From a virus: DNA of 64,000 nt. Each line of letters begins with the position of its first letter. The stretch's first letter is position 1. The stretch is from the IMG/VR virus record IMGVR_UViG_3300046817_000837, positions 24,636-88,635 of that record, one strand, 5' to 3'. Below the pieces are notes generated by a model. That model did not search any database. It was not told the origin of the DNA and saw only the letters and a list, made by a program, of their open reading frames with translations. This document shows, piece after piece, positions 1 to 8,532 of this stretch. Both the position numbers and the translations under genes were made by a program.

Positions 1-185
1 TCGTCCTGCTTTACCTTTTCGCCCCGGGGCTGTGGCTGAAGCTGGGCATCTTCATCACGCTGCTCTACTCGATATACGCCAATTTTGCCACCGACTACGG
101 AGGAATGTCCGCGGCGATGGCGTCCTTCGGGCAGTCCCCGCTGCCGGAGTTGCCTGTTCAAGAGCATGTCGACGCGCCTGACTAG
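1..185 (+). CDS. C-terminal part of a membrane protein, cut by window edge
   Basis: The reading frame is open from base 3 to the TAG at 183-185, about 60 codons. The visible part starts inside a hydrophobic stretch (LLYLFAPGLWLKLGIFITLL), consistent with one or two membrane segments, and ends in a short polar tail (QEHVDAPD). The other two forward frames stop early or read as Arg/Ala-rich shadow. Family and function cannot be told from this fragment. Confidence 0.6.
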   Translation, partial: VLLYLFAPGLWLKLGIFITLLYSIYANFATDYGGMSAAMASFGQSPLPELPVQEHVDAPD

Positions 186-207
186 TAGCTAGCGTACTCT
201 AGATCCT

Positions 208-774
208 ATGCAAAATTTGCTACTGACGTGGCCGGAAGCGGCGCGGTTTCCGCTCGCGATGCCCGTGGGAAAGCGTGTAGTAGCGGTGGCCGAGTCTGAT
301 GTCCGGCGGTTCATGGGCATGACGGAGGCTGACGGGAGGTGCCTGCGGTTTACCCGCTGGAAGGACCCGAGGACGGCTTACGGGATGTTCGGGCTGAAGT
401 GCCAGGCGACGGTCCTCGCGCACCGGTTCGCCTACACGGTCTGGCGCGGGCCGATTCCGGCCAGGCTCACGATCGATCACCTGTGCCATAACGAGGCGGC
501 ACAGGCGGGCATGTGTGACGGCGGTCCCTGTGCTCACCGCGCTTGCGTCTGGCCGTGGAGCCTCCACCCGACTACGCTCTCCCTGAATAAGGCGGCCAGC
601 CCGACGCGCAGCAGGGGCGGAGGCGAGAATCACCGCAACGCCCGCAAGACGCACTGCGACAACGGCCATGAGTTCACGCCGGAGAATACGTACGAATGGC
701 GGGGACAGCGGCATTGCCGGGCCTGCCGGGCAACGGACGCCAGGAACTTCCGGGAGAAAGGCAGTCACGCATGA
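208..774 (+). CDS. HNH endonuclease (homing-type)
   Basis: 188 residues. The middle carries an HNH core: AHRFAYTVWRGPIP, then IDHLCHN, then CAHRACVWPWSLHP and LSLNKAA (residues ~70-130), as in free-standing HNH_3 nucleases of actinophages. The C-terminus has a second Cys/His cluster (HCDNGHEF...RHCRACRA) typical of these enzymes, likely binding zinc. An insert with two extra Cys sits between HLCHN and the second Cys pair. It probably nicks or cuts DNA and spreads itself. The start follows GTACTCT with no clear ribosome site. The next gene begins inside its stop codon (ATGA). Confidence 0.85.
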   Translation: MQNLLLTWPEAARFPLAMPVGKRVVAVAESDVRRFMGMTEADGRCLRFTRWKDPRTAYGMFGLKCQATVLAHRFAYTVWRGPIPARLTIDHLCHNEAAQAGMCDGGPCAHRACVWPWSLHPTTLSLNKAASPTRSRGGGENHRNARKTHCDNGHEFTPENTYEWRGQRHCRACRATDARNFREKGSHA

Positions 775-956
775 GCACGTTCGTGCTGTCCGAGCTGAGT
801 CACGGCGGCGCCTACCGGACGAACTGGCACTGCCAGCCGCCGGACCCCGGGGTGCTGTTCCGGGTGACCCGCGAGGAATGGTCCGTCAGCAGGAATGGCC
901 TGGACGTCCGGGACGTCTACGAGATCGAGGTCCTGGACGGGGAGGTCCGGGCCTGA
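771..956 (+). CDS. Small protein of the HNH-associated WHC family
   Basis: 61 residues, start chosen at the ATGA overlap with the HNH gene stop. Unknown function. It shares a pattern (YR...WHC.PP..G..F.V....W...G...RD...IE) with the 59-residue product at 18807-18986, which also follows an HNH-type gene directly. The two share little else, so they are diverged paralogs. The pairing suggests a functional or mobility link with the nuclease genes. Confidence 0.65.
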   Translation: MSTFVLSELSHGGAYRTNWHCQPPDPGVLFRVTREEWSVSRNGLDVRDVYEIEVLDGEVRA

Positions 957-966
957 CTTCGCGGTG

Positions 967-980
967 ATACGGGATTAGAC
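967..980 (+). promoter_or_regulatory. Promoter-like element ATAC-N6-AGAC
   Basis: GATACGGGATTAGAC, with ATAC at 967-970 and AGAC at 977-980, about 45 bases before the tail-terminator-like gene. The same two boxes with identical spacing recur upstream of genes at 40.98, 45.69, 46.4 and 52.4 kb and in the 35.55 and 61.5 kb gaps. ATAC can be part of a -10 box (GATACG here, TATACT elsewhere); AGAC would fall at the start of transcription. No good -35 is visible. Confidence 0.4.
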
Positions 981-1026
981 TGACCCCTGATGCTGCGGCC
1001 TCCGGGAGCCAGCCGGGAACTGATCC

Positions 1027-1464
1027 CTGGAGCCAGCCATCGCCGACCTCGCCGCCATCCGCACCGCGCTGGCGAACCGGATCACCGCCGGGACCGGCCT
1101 GCGGACGCTGCCCGAGGCGCGAGACCAGGTCAGCCCCCCGGTTGCCGTCATCCTGCCCGCCCCGGGGGTGATCCAGTACGGGAACACCGTGGACGGGGCG
1201 TTCACCGTCAACCTCGTCGTGCTGCTGCTCATCAGCGACGCCGCGCCGACTGAGAAGGTCCAGCGGGCCCTGGACGCCTACCTCGGGATCGGCGCGCACG
1301 ACGCCGTCCCGTCCAGCATCGCCGGGGCCATCCAGGACGACCCGACGCTCGGCGGCACCGTGCACTTCGCGCTGGCCGTCTCCGCGAGCGGGTACGGCCG
1401 CGTCGACTACGCCGCGGTCACCTACTTCGGCGCCCGGGTAGCCGTGCAGGCGGGAGCTATCTGA
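1027..1464 (+). CDS. Tail terminator-like protein (CTG start)
   Basis: About 145 residues. The order of elements (AIADLAAIRTALANRI, V.PPVAVI, F.VNLVVLLL, AQ.ALDAYL-type helix, AIQDDPTLGG, a final beta-rich segment with Y.GA...V) matches small tail-terminator/tail-completion proteins of actinophages that close the tail tube at the head-proximal end. The frame is open back to TGA at 1021 and coding similarity extends upstream of the GTG at 1168. No ATG, GTG or TTG fits that upstream part; CTG at 1027 is the best start. The next gene overlaps as TGATG. It lies on the strand opposite to the tail module. Confidence 0.6.
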   Translation: MEPAIADLAAIRTALANRITAGTGLRTLPEARDQVSPPVAVILPAPGVIQYGNTVDGAFTVNLVVLLLISDAAPTEKVQRALDAYLGIGAHDAVPSSIAGAIQDDPTLGGTVHFALAVSASGYGRVDYAAVTYFGARVAVQAGAI

Positions 1465-1793
1465 TGAGCCAGTCCTGGCAATTCCAGCCGGGGACTGACA
1501 CCTTCGGCAACCGGTACCTTCCGCTGACGACCGGCCAGGTCTTCACGGGCCAGGCACGCCCGGCGGCCGACGCCTTCCCTGCGCAGCTGACCCCCGGCGA
1601 GTACGTCATTCCCGCCGGCGCTCTCCAGCACGCTTACAGCCGGCTGGGGTGGACGGCGACCACGACCACGGCGCAGGCGGCCTGGGCGATCCGGTACATC
1701 GCGGATGCCTACGGGAACCGGGACGAGGTCATGTCCGCGCGGGGCGTCACCTGGCGCGTGAGGCCGCTGACCCTGGAGGAGATGCTCGCGTAA
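1464..1793 (+). CDS. Tagged protein with tape-measure-like motif
   Basis: 109 residues. Residues ~38-60 read FPAQLTPGEYVIPAGAL, close to the LSPGEFVVPA motif found near the C-terminal region of many tape measure proteins; this phage's own tape measure has FLSKGELVVPANMV. The protein ends in RVRPLTLEEMLA, the same terminal peptide found on thirteen other products in this window. It is the only tagged gene in the left part, and it is followed by a 94-base gap, so its tag cannot be explained by coupling to a following start codon. Function unknown. Confidence 0.6.
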   Translation: MSQSWQFQPGTDTFGNRYLPLTTGQVFTGQARPAADAFPAQLTPGEYVIPAGALQHAYSRLGWTATTTTAQAAWAIRYIADAYGNRDEVMSARGVTWRVRPLTLEEMLA

Positions 1794-1887
1794 GACAATA
1801 CTCGGAACGTTCACGACTTTCGCAAAGAGTAAAAATGTACCTGCAACGGAAAGCGCGGGATGCCCGCGTGAAGGAGGTGCTTTTAAA

Positions 1888-2964
1888 ATGAGAGTTCTTA
1901 TTGTGCATCCGGGGCCCGATTTTCTCCGTCGCTGACGTCTACCGCGGTTGGGCTGATGGCCTTCGAGAGATGGGCTGTGACGTCGCCATGTTCAATACGA
2001 ACGATCGATTATCCGGCTCTATTTTTATTCCCGTGCGCTGATCGACACGGAGCAGAAGGACGAGACCGGCCACCCGATCGTCCGGCAGGCGATGACGCAG
2101 CTGGAGGCGGTGCGCGCCAGCATGCAGGGCCTCTCCCATGCGTGCCTGTCTTACTGGCCCGACGTGATCTTGTTCGTCAGCGGGTTCTTCGTCACCGCGG
2201 ACATCTTTCACCTGCTGCGACTGCGCCGGTTTAAGATCGTGCTGCTCATGACGGAATCGCCGTACCAGGACAACGAGCAGCTAGAGCGGGCGCCATTCGC
2301 GGACATCAACCTGCTGAACGACCCCACGAACATCAGCGCGTACTCCGAGCTCGGCCCGGCTCACTACGTCCCGCACGCCTACCGGCCGGAGCTGCACCAC
2401 CCGCGGAAGGGCCCGCTGAACCCGGACCTGGCGGCGGACCTGACGTTCATCGGCACCGCGTTCAAGTCCCGGGTGGAGTTCTTCGAGGCCATGGCCGCCC
2501 ACCCGTCGTTTGCCGGGACCGACTTCCTGCTCGGCGGCTCGTACTGGACCGAGGAGACGGACGAGGGCTCGGTGCTGCGCAAGTACCTGTCCCAGGCATG
2601 CCAGTGCGTGGACAACACCGAGACGGCCGAGCTGTACCGGCACGCGAGCTGCGGCATCAACCTGTATCGCCGGGAGTCCGAGGACGACCACCAGGGCGAG
2701 GGCTGGGCAATGGGCCCGCGCGAGGTGGAGCTGGCGGCATCCGGGCTGTTCTTCCTGCGCGACCCGCGGCCGGAGACCGACGAGGTGCTGCCCATGCTGC
2801 CGTCCTTTTCCTCCCCGGGGGACGCCGCTGAGAAGCTGCGCTGGTGGCTGTCCAGGCCAGAATTGAGGAGCAAGGCCGCGCGGGAGGCCCGGCTGGCGGT
2901 CGCAGACCGGACTTTCGCAAGCAACGCCAAAAAGCTGCTCGGCTGGATTGGGGAGCTGCCGTGA
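1888..2964 (+). pseudogene. CgeB-like glycosyltransferase with two frameshifts
   Basis: Starts at ATG 1888 after a strong AAGGAGGT (1871-1878): MRVLIVHPGPDF, then the frame breaks in a TTTT run at 1920-1923. Coding continues in the next frame (SVADVYRGWADGLREMGCDV) to a TTTTT run at 2022-2026, then FYSRALIDTEQKDETG leads into the long intact frame (from about 2030 to 2964). The rebuilt product is about 358 residues and resembles the CgeB/glycosyltransferase-1 type (Rossmann start, LLMTESPY, DLTFIG, later GPREVELAASG and FLRDPRPETDEV). It would add sugar to phage DNA, a virion protein or a host surface. Both breaks are in T runs, so sequencing error or recent decay are both possible. Confidence 0.6.
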
Positions 2965-3236
2965 GCGACCCTGGCGATGAGTGGACGATGATCTGCCCGC
3001 CCGGCTGGATGGACGAGGCGCTGGAGCTGGCCGCCACCCTCCCGGAGAACGTGCGCGAGGTCGCGGAGTCTGTGCTGGCCCTGGGCAAGTTCCTGCTGAT
3101 CAACGACACGCAGGTCGCGCGGGTACTATCAGAGCCGATCCGGTTCGAGTTCAGCTATGAGCCGTTGCCGCGCTGGGGCATGCAGCCGCTCGTCACGCCG
3201 CCGCCGCTGAGCCCGGTCCTGCTCAGCGGCACCTGA
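2961..3236 (+). CDS. Hypothetical protein
   Basis: 91 residues. GTG start overlaps the glycosyltransferase stop (GTGA). Begins SDPGDEWTMICPPGWMDEA, has a helical middle (ELAATLPENVREVAESVLALG) and a proline-rich end (VTPPPLSPVLL). No recognised domain. Confidence 0.55.
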   Translation: MSDPGDEWTMICPPGWMDEALELAATLPENVREVAESVLALGKFLLINDTQVARVLSEPIRFEFSYEPLPRWGMQPLVTPPPLSPVLLSGT

Positions 3237-3250
3237 GGAAGAGGCTTGCC

Positions 3251-3535
3251 ATGGGATATGACGGGAAGTACGGCAAGATCGCCACGGAGCACGGCAGCAT
3301 CCCCGGCGATGAGCCGGTCATCGTCTTCCGCGCCCGTGACGCGCTGGCGTGCCCGCTGCTCAGCGCGTACTACGACCTGTGCGAGAAGAAGGGCAGTCCT
3401 GAGTTCCACCTCGCCCTGATCGAGCAGGCGTACAAGACTTTCGCCGACTGGCAGGAAGCGCACCCGGATCAGGTCCGCACGCCGGATAGCGCCGCGCACC
3501 GTGAGCGGCTGGAGGCAGGAAGAAGCGGCTCGTGA
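3251..3535 (+). CDS. Conserved small phage protein, unknown function
   Basis: 94 residues. Opens with YDGKYGKIATEHGSIPGDEPV followed by a FRARDALA segment and a helical region (YYDLCEKKGSPEFHLALIEQ). The opening resembles a small family seen in actinophages and their hosts (K.G...TE.G.IP.DEP...RA.D); I know no function for it. RBS GAGGAAGAGG-like sequence lies just upstream at about 3233-3245. Confidence 0.6.
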   Translation: MGYDGKYGKIATEHGSIPGDEPVIVFRARDALACPLLSAYYDLCEKKGSPEFHLALIEQAYKTFADWQEAHPDQVRTPDSAAHRERLEAGRSGS

Positions 3536-3615
3536 AGCTGGACGCCGGGCTGTGCCTGATCACCGCCTGCCTGAGCGCCGGAGTGCTCATCCTGGTCCTT
3601 GCGCTGTACGGCTGA
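3532..3615 (+). CDS. Very small single-span membrane protein
   Basis: 27 codons: GTG start overlaps the previous stop (GTGA). After KLDAG it is almost wholly hydrophobic (LCLITACLSAGVLILVLALY), a single membrane helix. Its coupling to the upstream gene and its clean hydrophobic profile argue that it is real. Role unknown. Confidence 0.5.
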   Translation: MKLDAGLCLITACLSAGVLILVLALYG

Positions 3616-3637
3616 CGTCAAAGGAAAGGAACCTCCC

Positions 3638-4591
3638 ATGGACCTCAAGCTCGGCCGCCGCCCCGCTGACCCGTCCCGCCCGCGCATCCGGCTGGCCCGG
3701 TCGCTGACCGGCGTCGTCCCGGCGCATCCCGCTGCCGCGGACTACCTGGCCCGGCTGAGCGGCTGGCAGATGCTCGGCAACGACACGTACGGGGATTGCG
3801 TGAGCGTGACCGCGGCTAACCTGCGGCGCCTCACCACAGCCGTCCTGTCCACTGAGTACTACTGGACGCTGCCTCAGGTGGAGGCTTTTTATACGACGCA
3901 GAACCCGGGCTTCCCGCGGCAAGACGACGGGATGGATATCCAGACTGCCCTCGGCGACCTGGTCAGGTCGGGCGGCCCGGATGGGGTGAAGGCGCTCGGC
4001 TTCGCCTCGGTGGACCACACCAGCCCGGATGAGGTCAAGGCGGCCATCGCGATCTTCGGCGCGGTCTGGACGGGCATCGTCGTGCAGGACGCGCAGATGA
4101 GCCAGTTCGACGCCCGCCAGCCCTGGGACTACGTCTCCGGCTCCCCCGACGCGGGGGGCCACTCCGTGCTCGTCGGCGGCTACGGCGCCGGCGGTACCGG
4201 TCAGCTCGGCGGGGATGAGAAGCTCATCACCTGGGCGCAGGAGACGTCGTTCACCGACCGGTACTGGAGCCGTGAGGTGGAAGAGTGCTGGGTGGTCATC
4301 TGGCCTGAGCACCTGGGCAGCAAGGCGTTCCAGGAAGGCGTGGACCTGGCCCAGTTCGCCGCGGACTACACGGCGCTGACCGGCAAGCCGTTCCCGGTCC
4401 CCGTTCCCCCGCCGCCAGCCCCGGTGCCTGCTCCCCCGCCAGTTCCCGTGCCCGTGCCGCCCGCGCCTTCCGACGCAGCGGACCAGCAGCTGTGGGGGGC
4501 CACGTGGGCCTGGGCAGGCGAGCGCCACGCGGGCGGGAACAAGAAGGCCGCGCAGGCCGTGACTGCGTGGGCGCGGGCGAAAGGGCTGTGA
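3638..4591 (+). CDS. C39-like cysteine peptidase-fold protein with Pro-rich linker
   Basis: 317 residues, start ATG 3638 after AAGGAAAGGA. Residues ~45-210 look like a papain-like/C39-type domain: LGNDTYGDCVSVTAA gives the Cys, DAGGHSVLVGGYG the His, and WAQETSF the region of the Asp/Asn. Residues ~250-278 are a Pro/Val/Ala linker, followed by a small helical end (QQLWGATWAWAGERHAGG). The architecture suggests a secreted or virion-borne peptidase, or a catalytically similar structural protein, in the tail region. Convergent with the tail operon. Confidence 0.6.
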   Translation: MDLKLGRRPADPSRPRIRLARSLTGVVPAHPAAADYLARLSGWQMLGNDTYGDCVSVTAANLRRLTTAVLSTEYYWTLPQVEAFYTTQNPGFPRQDDGMDIQTALGDLVRSGGPDGVKALGFASVDHTSPDEVKAAIAIFGAVWTGIVVQDAQMSQFDARQPWDYVSGSPDAGGHSVLVGGYGAGGTGQLGGDEKLITWAQETSFTDRYWSREVEECWVVIWPEHLGSKAFQEGVDLAQFAADYTALTGKPFPVPVPPPPAPVPAPPPVPVPVPPAPSDAADQQLWGATWAWAGERHAGGNKKAAQAVTAWARAKGL

Positions 4592-4594
4592 GCA

Positions 4595-4615
4595 GGTAAA
4601 ACTCAGAATTTTACC
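4595..4615. terminator. AT-rich inverted repeat between convergent genes
   Basis: GGTAAAA CTCAGAA TTTTACC: a perfect 7-bp stem with 7-base loop located exactly between the converging genes ending at 4591 (+) and 4603 (-). It overlaps the last codons of the minus gene. U-rich on either strand after transcription, so it may terminate both. Confidence 0.5.
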
Positions 4616-6063
4616 GGGTAGAGCGCGGCTATGAGAGAAGCCATGTCCTGCCGGTAGGACTGGAATGGCGTGATCGTCGCCTGGCCGGTGTCCTCGTCGT
4701 ACTCATAAGCGCCGGACATGAAGATCACCGGGCTGGGCATGACCTCGCCGCCGTAGGACGGGTCGGTGACGACCACCTGGTAGACCAGCCCGGCCTGGTC
4801 GCTGCCGAGGTCAGCCGGGGTCCCCGCAGTGTTCATCACCTGGCCCGGCCCCACGGTGAACGGCTGGGCGAAGCTGGCCCGGACGTAGCGGGTGAGGATG
4901 TTCTGGCCGATCGCCGCTGCTGCTGACGCCTTCAGCACCCCGGCCGAGCTGATGTCCAGGTAGTACTCCATGGGCCCGTGCCTGGCCACGGAGTTGCCGT
5001 TCACCACGTGAGAGATCGCGAACGTGGCGGGAACGGCCTTCTTGGTCGCGGTGGCCGCGATGTCCGCGGTGGCCTGGTAGCGCAGGAACAGCACGTTGAT
5101 GTCGGCGGCAATGGTGCGCGCAATGGGCGTGCTGGAGACCAGGAGGCGGTCCGGCGCCTGCGTCGGGTTCCCGTTGAGGTCCTGCTTGAACGGGAACACC
5201 CTCAGCTTCCACGGCCCGGCCGGCGGCGCGGAGGCGGTTCCCGGCGAGACCATCCACAGCAGGCCGCCCCCGGTGATGAGCAGGTTCAGGTGCGCGGTGA
5301 CCGTTTCCGACGCGCTGTCCTGCTGCTGGCCCAGGAAGATGCCGGCCGGCTTGCCGATGCCCGGGTTCGCCCAGCGCATTCCGCGGAAGATGGCCTGGTT
5401 CACCGCGTCGTCAGCGTTCCAGGTCGTGTAGAGCGCGGCGAAGTCGCTGCCGTACGTCCCGGCCCCGTGCGCGGTGACCGTCCAGCCGTCCCCGGTCGCC
5501 GCGGGCTCGTTCAGCTTGCCCTCCCAGACGCAGGACGCGCCGCGCCAGACCTGGATGACGCGCCCGGGGTTCAGCGCGTCCGTGCGCAGTTCCGGGGGCG
5601 TGCGCAGCAGCAGGCTCAGGTTCTCCGGGCCGCCGGGGCAGGTGTAGCTGCGGGTCATGTTCGTCACGTGCCCGATGGCGCCGAGCCAGCGCGGGCTCTT
5701 CGGCGCCGGGACTGACTGCGCATTGTCGGTGCTCACCGGGGCGGCCAGCGGGGACGGGGTGAAGAAGACGTACCAGTTCTGCGTCCCGGTGACCGGCAGC
5801 GTGCCGACCACCGTGAAGACCGTGGGCTCCTTGAGGCTCCCGCTGGCGTACAGCCGGAACTTATCCCCGGTGAACGCCGGCGCCACGGGGGTGAGCGTGC
5901 TGTTCGTGGGCGCGATGAAGAAGTCATACCCGCCGAATGCGCCGTACTGCGCCTGCGCCTGGCCGCCCGGGGCCTTGCCCCCGCCGGACAAGATGACGGA
6001 CCAGAACTGCCCCGGCGGCTCAAAAGTGACAGCCTGGCTGTAGTTAACCTGCTCAAGTGCCAC
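4603..6063 (-). CDS. Minor tail protein, probably tail hub/baseplate
   Basis: 486 residues. Long beta-rich structural protein (WSVILSGGGKAPGGQ, YTCPGGPENLSLLLRTPP, NPGRVIQVWRGASCVWEGKL, GWTVTAHGAGTYGSDFAAL), the last large gene of the tail operon downstream of the distal tail gene. The middle (RVIQVW.G...WEG.L) resembles hub-type proteins of actinobacterial siphoviruses that bridge the distal tail ring and fibres. Assignment rests on composition and order, so the exact subclass is uncertain. Confidence 0.65.
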   Translation of the reverse strand: MALEQVNYSQAVTFEPPGQFWSVILSGGGKAPGGQAQAQYGAFGGYDFFIAPTNSTLTPVAPAFTGDKFRLYASGSLKEPTVFTVVGTLPVTGTQNWYVFFTPSPLAAPVSTDNAQSVPAPKSPRWLGAIGHVTNMTRSYTCPGGPENLSLLLRTPPELRTDALNPGRVIQVWRGASCVWEGKLNEPAATGDGWTVTAHGAGTYGSDFAALYTTWNADDAVNQAIFRGMRWANPGIGKPAGIFLGQQQDSASETVTAHLNLLITGGGLLWMVSPGTASAPPAGPWKLRVFPFKQDLNGNPTQAPDRLLVSSTPIARTIAADINVLFLRYQATADIAATATKKAVPATFAISHVVNGNSVARHGPMEYYLDISSAGVLKASAAAAIGQNILTRYVRASFAQPFTVGPGQVMNTAGTPADLGSDQAGLVYQVVVTDPSYGGEVMPSPVIFMSGAYEYDEDTGQATITPFQSYRQDMASLIAALYPVKF

Positions 6064-6098
6064 TCATCATCACCTCTCCGGCGTTGCCCATCGCGTGC

Positions 6099-6353
6099 TC
6101 ACGGGATATCGCTGGCGGCTACCGCAGCCCGCACGAGGCAGTCCTTCGCCTCCACGAGCTTGTGCAGCCCGCGCGTCAGCTCCGGGTCGTCGGCGCTGAT
6201 CATGCCGAGCAGGGCCTGCGCCAGGGTCGCGACGGCCAGGGACACGTCGCGCGGCGGCCCGGCCGGCAGCTGCCCGTAGTCGAACCACCGGGTGACGTCC
6301 TGCACCGCGCGGTGGCGGCCCGTGGCGTCAACGGCGTGCGGGATGCCCATCAC
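6099..6353 (-). CDS. Acb2/Tad1-hairpin-like protein (putative anti-CBASS)
   Basis: 84 residues. The pattern RWFDYGQLP..PRDVS.AVATLAQALL followed by DDPELTRGLHKLVEAKDC.VRAAV resembles small phage proteins with the Acb2/Tad1 two-helix domain, where the second helix reads ALxKLxEAKDAxVRA. Acb2-type proteins sequester cyclic nucleotides made by CBASS and related defences. Overlaps the upstream gene (ATGA at 6350-6353). Family call made by eye from the helix pattern; catalysis is not expected. Confidence 0.5.
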   Translation of the reverse strand: MMGIPHAVDATGRHRAVQDVTRWFDYGQLPAGPPRDVSLAVATLAQALLGMISADDPELTRGLHKLVEAKDCLVRAAVAASDIP

Positions 6354-6643
6354 TGCGCGCCTATAACCTGGGTGGAGCTATTCACGAATGAGTACGGCAG
6401 AACGTAAGCGCCGCCGGGGGCCAGGCCGTGGTAGATGTTGCCGAGGGCATTCAGGTCCGCGGCCATCGACCGCATCAGCGCCAGGTCCCCGGTGGTAACG
6501 CCGATGCCGGTCATGTCGCCGTCAGACTGGGCGGACAGCCAGGCGTAGAAGTTCTGCGCGCTGATGACGGAATCCCGTACGGCTACCGCCCGCTGGGTGG
6601 CGGCGCTGGCGATCAGCCCGGGATTGGCGATGGCGGTGAACAT
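6350..6643 (-). CDS. Small tail-region protein, unknown function
   Basis: 97 residues, helical start (IANPGLIASAATQRAVAVRD), then DGDMTGIGVTTGDLALMRSMAADLNALGNIY and a beta-like end (LPYSFVNSSTQVIGAQ). Similar small proteins sit between tail fibre genes of actinophages; likely structural or assembly-related. Coupled to the Acb2-like gene downstream. Confidence 0.55.
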   Translation of the reverse strand: MFTAIANPGLIASAATQRAVAVRDSVISAQNFYAWLSAQSDGDMTGIGVTTGDLALMRSMAADLNALGNIYHGLAPGGAYVLPYSFVNSSTQVIGAQ

Positions 6644-6656
6644 GAGGCTCCCCTGG

Positions 6657-8456
6657 TCAGTTGTCGAGTGCGAGGAAGAAGTCGAGGACCAGGACGCCGG
6701 AGGTCGTGGCGCCGTTGATCACCTGGACGGTGCCGGCTGAGGCGATCCGGAAGAAGATGCCCGAGCTGGCGCCCGTGGCCGTGTGGAAGCCAGCCGCATG
6801 GTCCTGGGTGGAGGCGGGCCGGTACCCGGCGGGCAGGGTGAACGCGGTGGACGGGAACCCGCCGGTAACCCCGGACGGGTCGAGTACCCCCAGGACCCAG
6901 ACGGCACTGAACGGCATGCGCTTGTACTGAATGGTGGTGCTGGCCCAGTTGTTGGACAGTCCCGGCGTGTGCCAGGTCTCCACGTTGGCCGGGCTGGACC
7001 CCGGCTGGAAGGCGGTGACGTCCCCGGTGAACCCGGCGGCGAAGTCATTGCCGGCGTCGTCAGTGGCCGCCGCGGGCATCATCCCGGCCAGGGCCACGCC
7101 GGGCGTGACGTAGGTGATGGTGACGGTGCCGTCGCCGCCGTCGCCGCCGTGCACCTGCGCTGCCCCGGTGTGCCCGATGACGGTCAGCACGGGCGCGCCC
7201 GCCTGCCCGGCGCCGGCGAAGGACCCGTAATAGTCGGTGTCGAAGGCCGGGACGGTGCCCAGGACCAGCGCCTTGGCCGTCCCGGCCTTCAGCGGGCCGG
7301 CCAGCGTGTCGCTGACGTCCTGGACGTGGGCGGCGCTCATCGGGACGGGGTACGTCTGCCCGGCGCTCACCCCGGTCACGCCGTCGAAGCTGGCGGGCAT
7401 CGCGGTGGCGGCGCTGTAGCCCAGCTGCACGGTCAGCCCGGTGCTGTTCCAGGACGTCAGGTTGGTCATCGTCAGCCGGACGGTGTCGACGGTCACTGCC
7501 GCCAGGTCCGCGGCCACCGATGACGGCAGGATCATCAGTGACGTCATGGTGCCCAGGAAGTCCCCGCCGCCGGATTGCTGGCCGCCCTGGAACATCGTGT
7601 TGCCGATGGCGGCGTACCGGTTATCCGCGTTCCCGCCGAGGGCGTCGCTGCCGTAGTAGGTGCCGGAGAACGTAGGGCTGTAGGTGAAGACGACCTGCCC
7701 CGCCGCGGTAGCCGCGCCCACCCCGCCGCCGCCCGCGCCGGGGGTGCCGCCGTCTGTGCCGGTAGCGGCGGAGTTGCCGCCCGCGCCGCCGGCCACGCCG
7801 CCGCCAGGGCCTGCGCCGCCGCCGGCCGCGCCGGTCCCGCTGACGGACTTCGCGCCTGAGCCGCCGGCGTTGCCGGAGCCGCCGGAGCCGCCGCCGCCGC
7901 AGCCGCCCGTTGACTGGGTGCCGTCCCCGCCGCCGCTGCCGCCGGAGTGCGCGATCGTCTGCGCGGCGTTCAGGGCAGCGTGCGCGCCGCCGTTCAGCCC
8001 GTCCGATCCGCCGCCGGCGCCCGCGTAGACGCCCGGCCCCCCGGTGATCCCGTTGACGTCGAAGTAGCTGGGATTGCCGTCGTCCCCGAAGCCCTGGTTA
8101 TTGATGGAGCCGTCACCGCCGTCACCGACGACGTAGGCGTAAACGGTGCCCGGGACCACCGGGTAAGACGGTTCCTGGGAGTAGGCCCCGCCGCCGCCCC
8201 CGCCGCCGCCGTGCGTGGAGTTGCCGCCGCCCGCGCCGCCGCCCGCCCCCCAGGCTTCGATCTTCGCCGACGTGACCCCGGCCGGGCAGGTCCAGGAGTA
8301 CTTGCCCGCCGTGGACTGGGTGACGACGGTCGCCGTGGGCGTGTACGCGGTGACCGGCTCGCCCTGGCTGGCTACCAGCGCAGCCAGCCGGGCCTCGGTG
8401 AGCTGCGCCTTGGCTGTCGTCTTCGGCAGCAGTTGCGGGTCGTTCGGGCCGGCCAT
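6657..8456 (-). CDS. Glycine-rich minor tail protein
   Basis: 599 residues. After a short N-terminal segment it has a WTCP.GVT..KIEAWGAGGGAGGG domain with long Gly/Ser/Ala-rich runs (residues ~50-260), the known glycine-rich domain of phage tail fibres. It then has a beta-sandwich part (FSGTYYGSDALGG, TVDTVRLTMTNLTSWNSTG) and a C-terminal domain with AGYRPA.T.DHA and VLDFFLALDN, probably receptor-facing. The Gly-rich part is related to those in the gene at 8533-11751. Confidence 0.75.
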   Translation of the reverse strand: MAGPNDPQLLPKTTAKAQLTEARLAALVASQGEPVTAYTPTATVVTQSTAGKYSWTCPAGVTSAKIEAWGAGGGAGGGNSTHGGGGGGGGAYSQEPSYPVVPGTVYAYVVGDGGDGSINNQGFGDDGNPSYFDVNGITGGPGVYAGAGGGSDGLNGGAHAALNAAQTIAHSGGSGGGDGTQSTGGCGGGGSGGSGNAGGSGAKSVSGTGAAGGGAGPGGGVAGGAGGNSAATGTDGGTPGAGGGGVGAATAAGQVVFTYSPTFSGTYYGSDALGGNADNRYAAIGNTMFQGGQQSGGGDFLGTMTSLMILPSSVAADLAAVTVDTVRLTMTNLTSWNSTGLTVQLGYSAATAMPASFDGVTGVSAGQTYPVPMSAAHVQDVSDTLAGPLKAGTAKALVLGTVPAFDTDYYGSFAGAGQAGAPVLTVIGHTGAAQVHGGDGGDGTVTITYVTPGVALAGMMPAAATDDAGNDFAAGFTGDVTAFQPGSSPANVETWHTPGLSNNWASTTIQYKRMPFSAVWVLGVLDPSGVTGGFPSTAFTLPAGYRPASTQDHAAGFHTATGASSGIFFRIASAGTVQVINGATTSGVLVLDFFLALDN

Positions 8457-8532
8457 CAGGCGTCACCGCGCTCGATGACGCAGTGCCTGCCATGACCCCA
8501 GAGGACTGGTAGGCTCCGTGAGATAGACATTT

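Noticed and set aside
1888-2092. Programmed frameshifting in the glycosyltransferase
   Set aside because: Two separate shifts in the same direction within 105 bases would be needed; indels in T runs are simpler.
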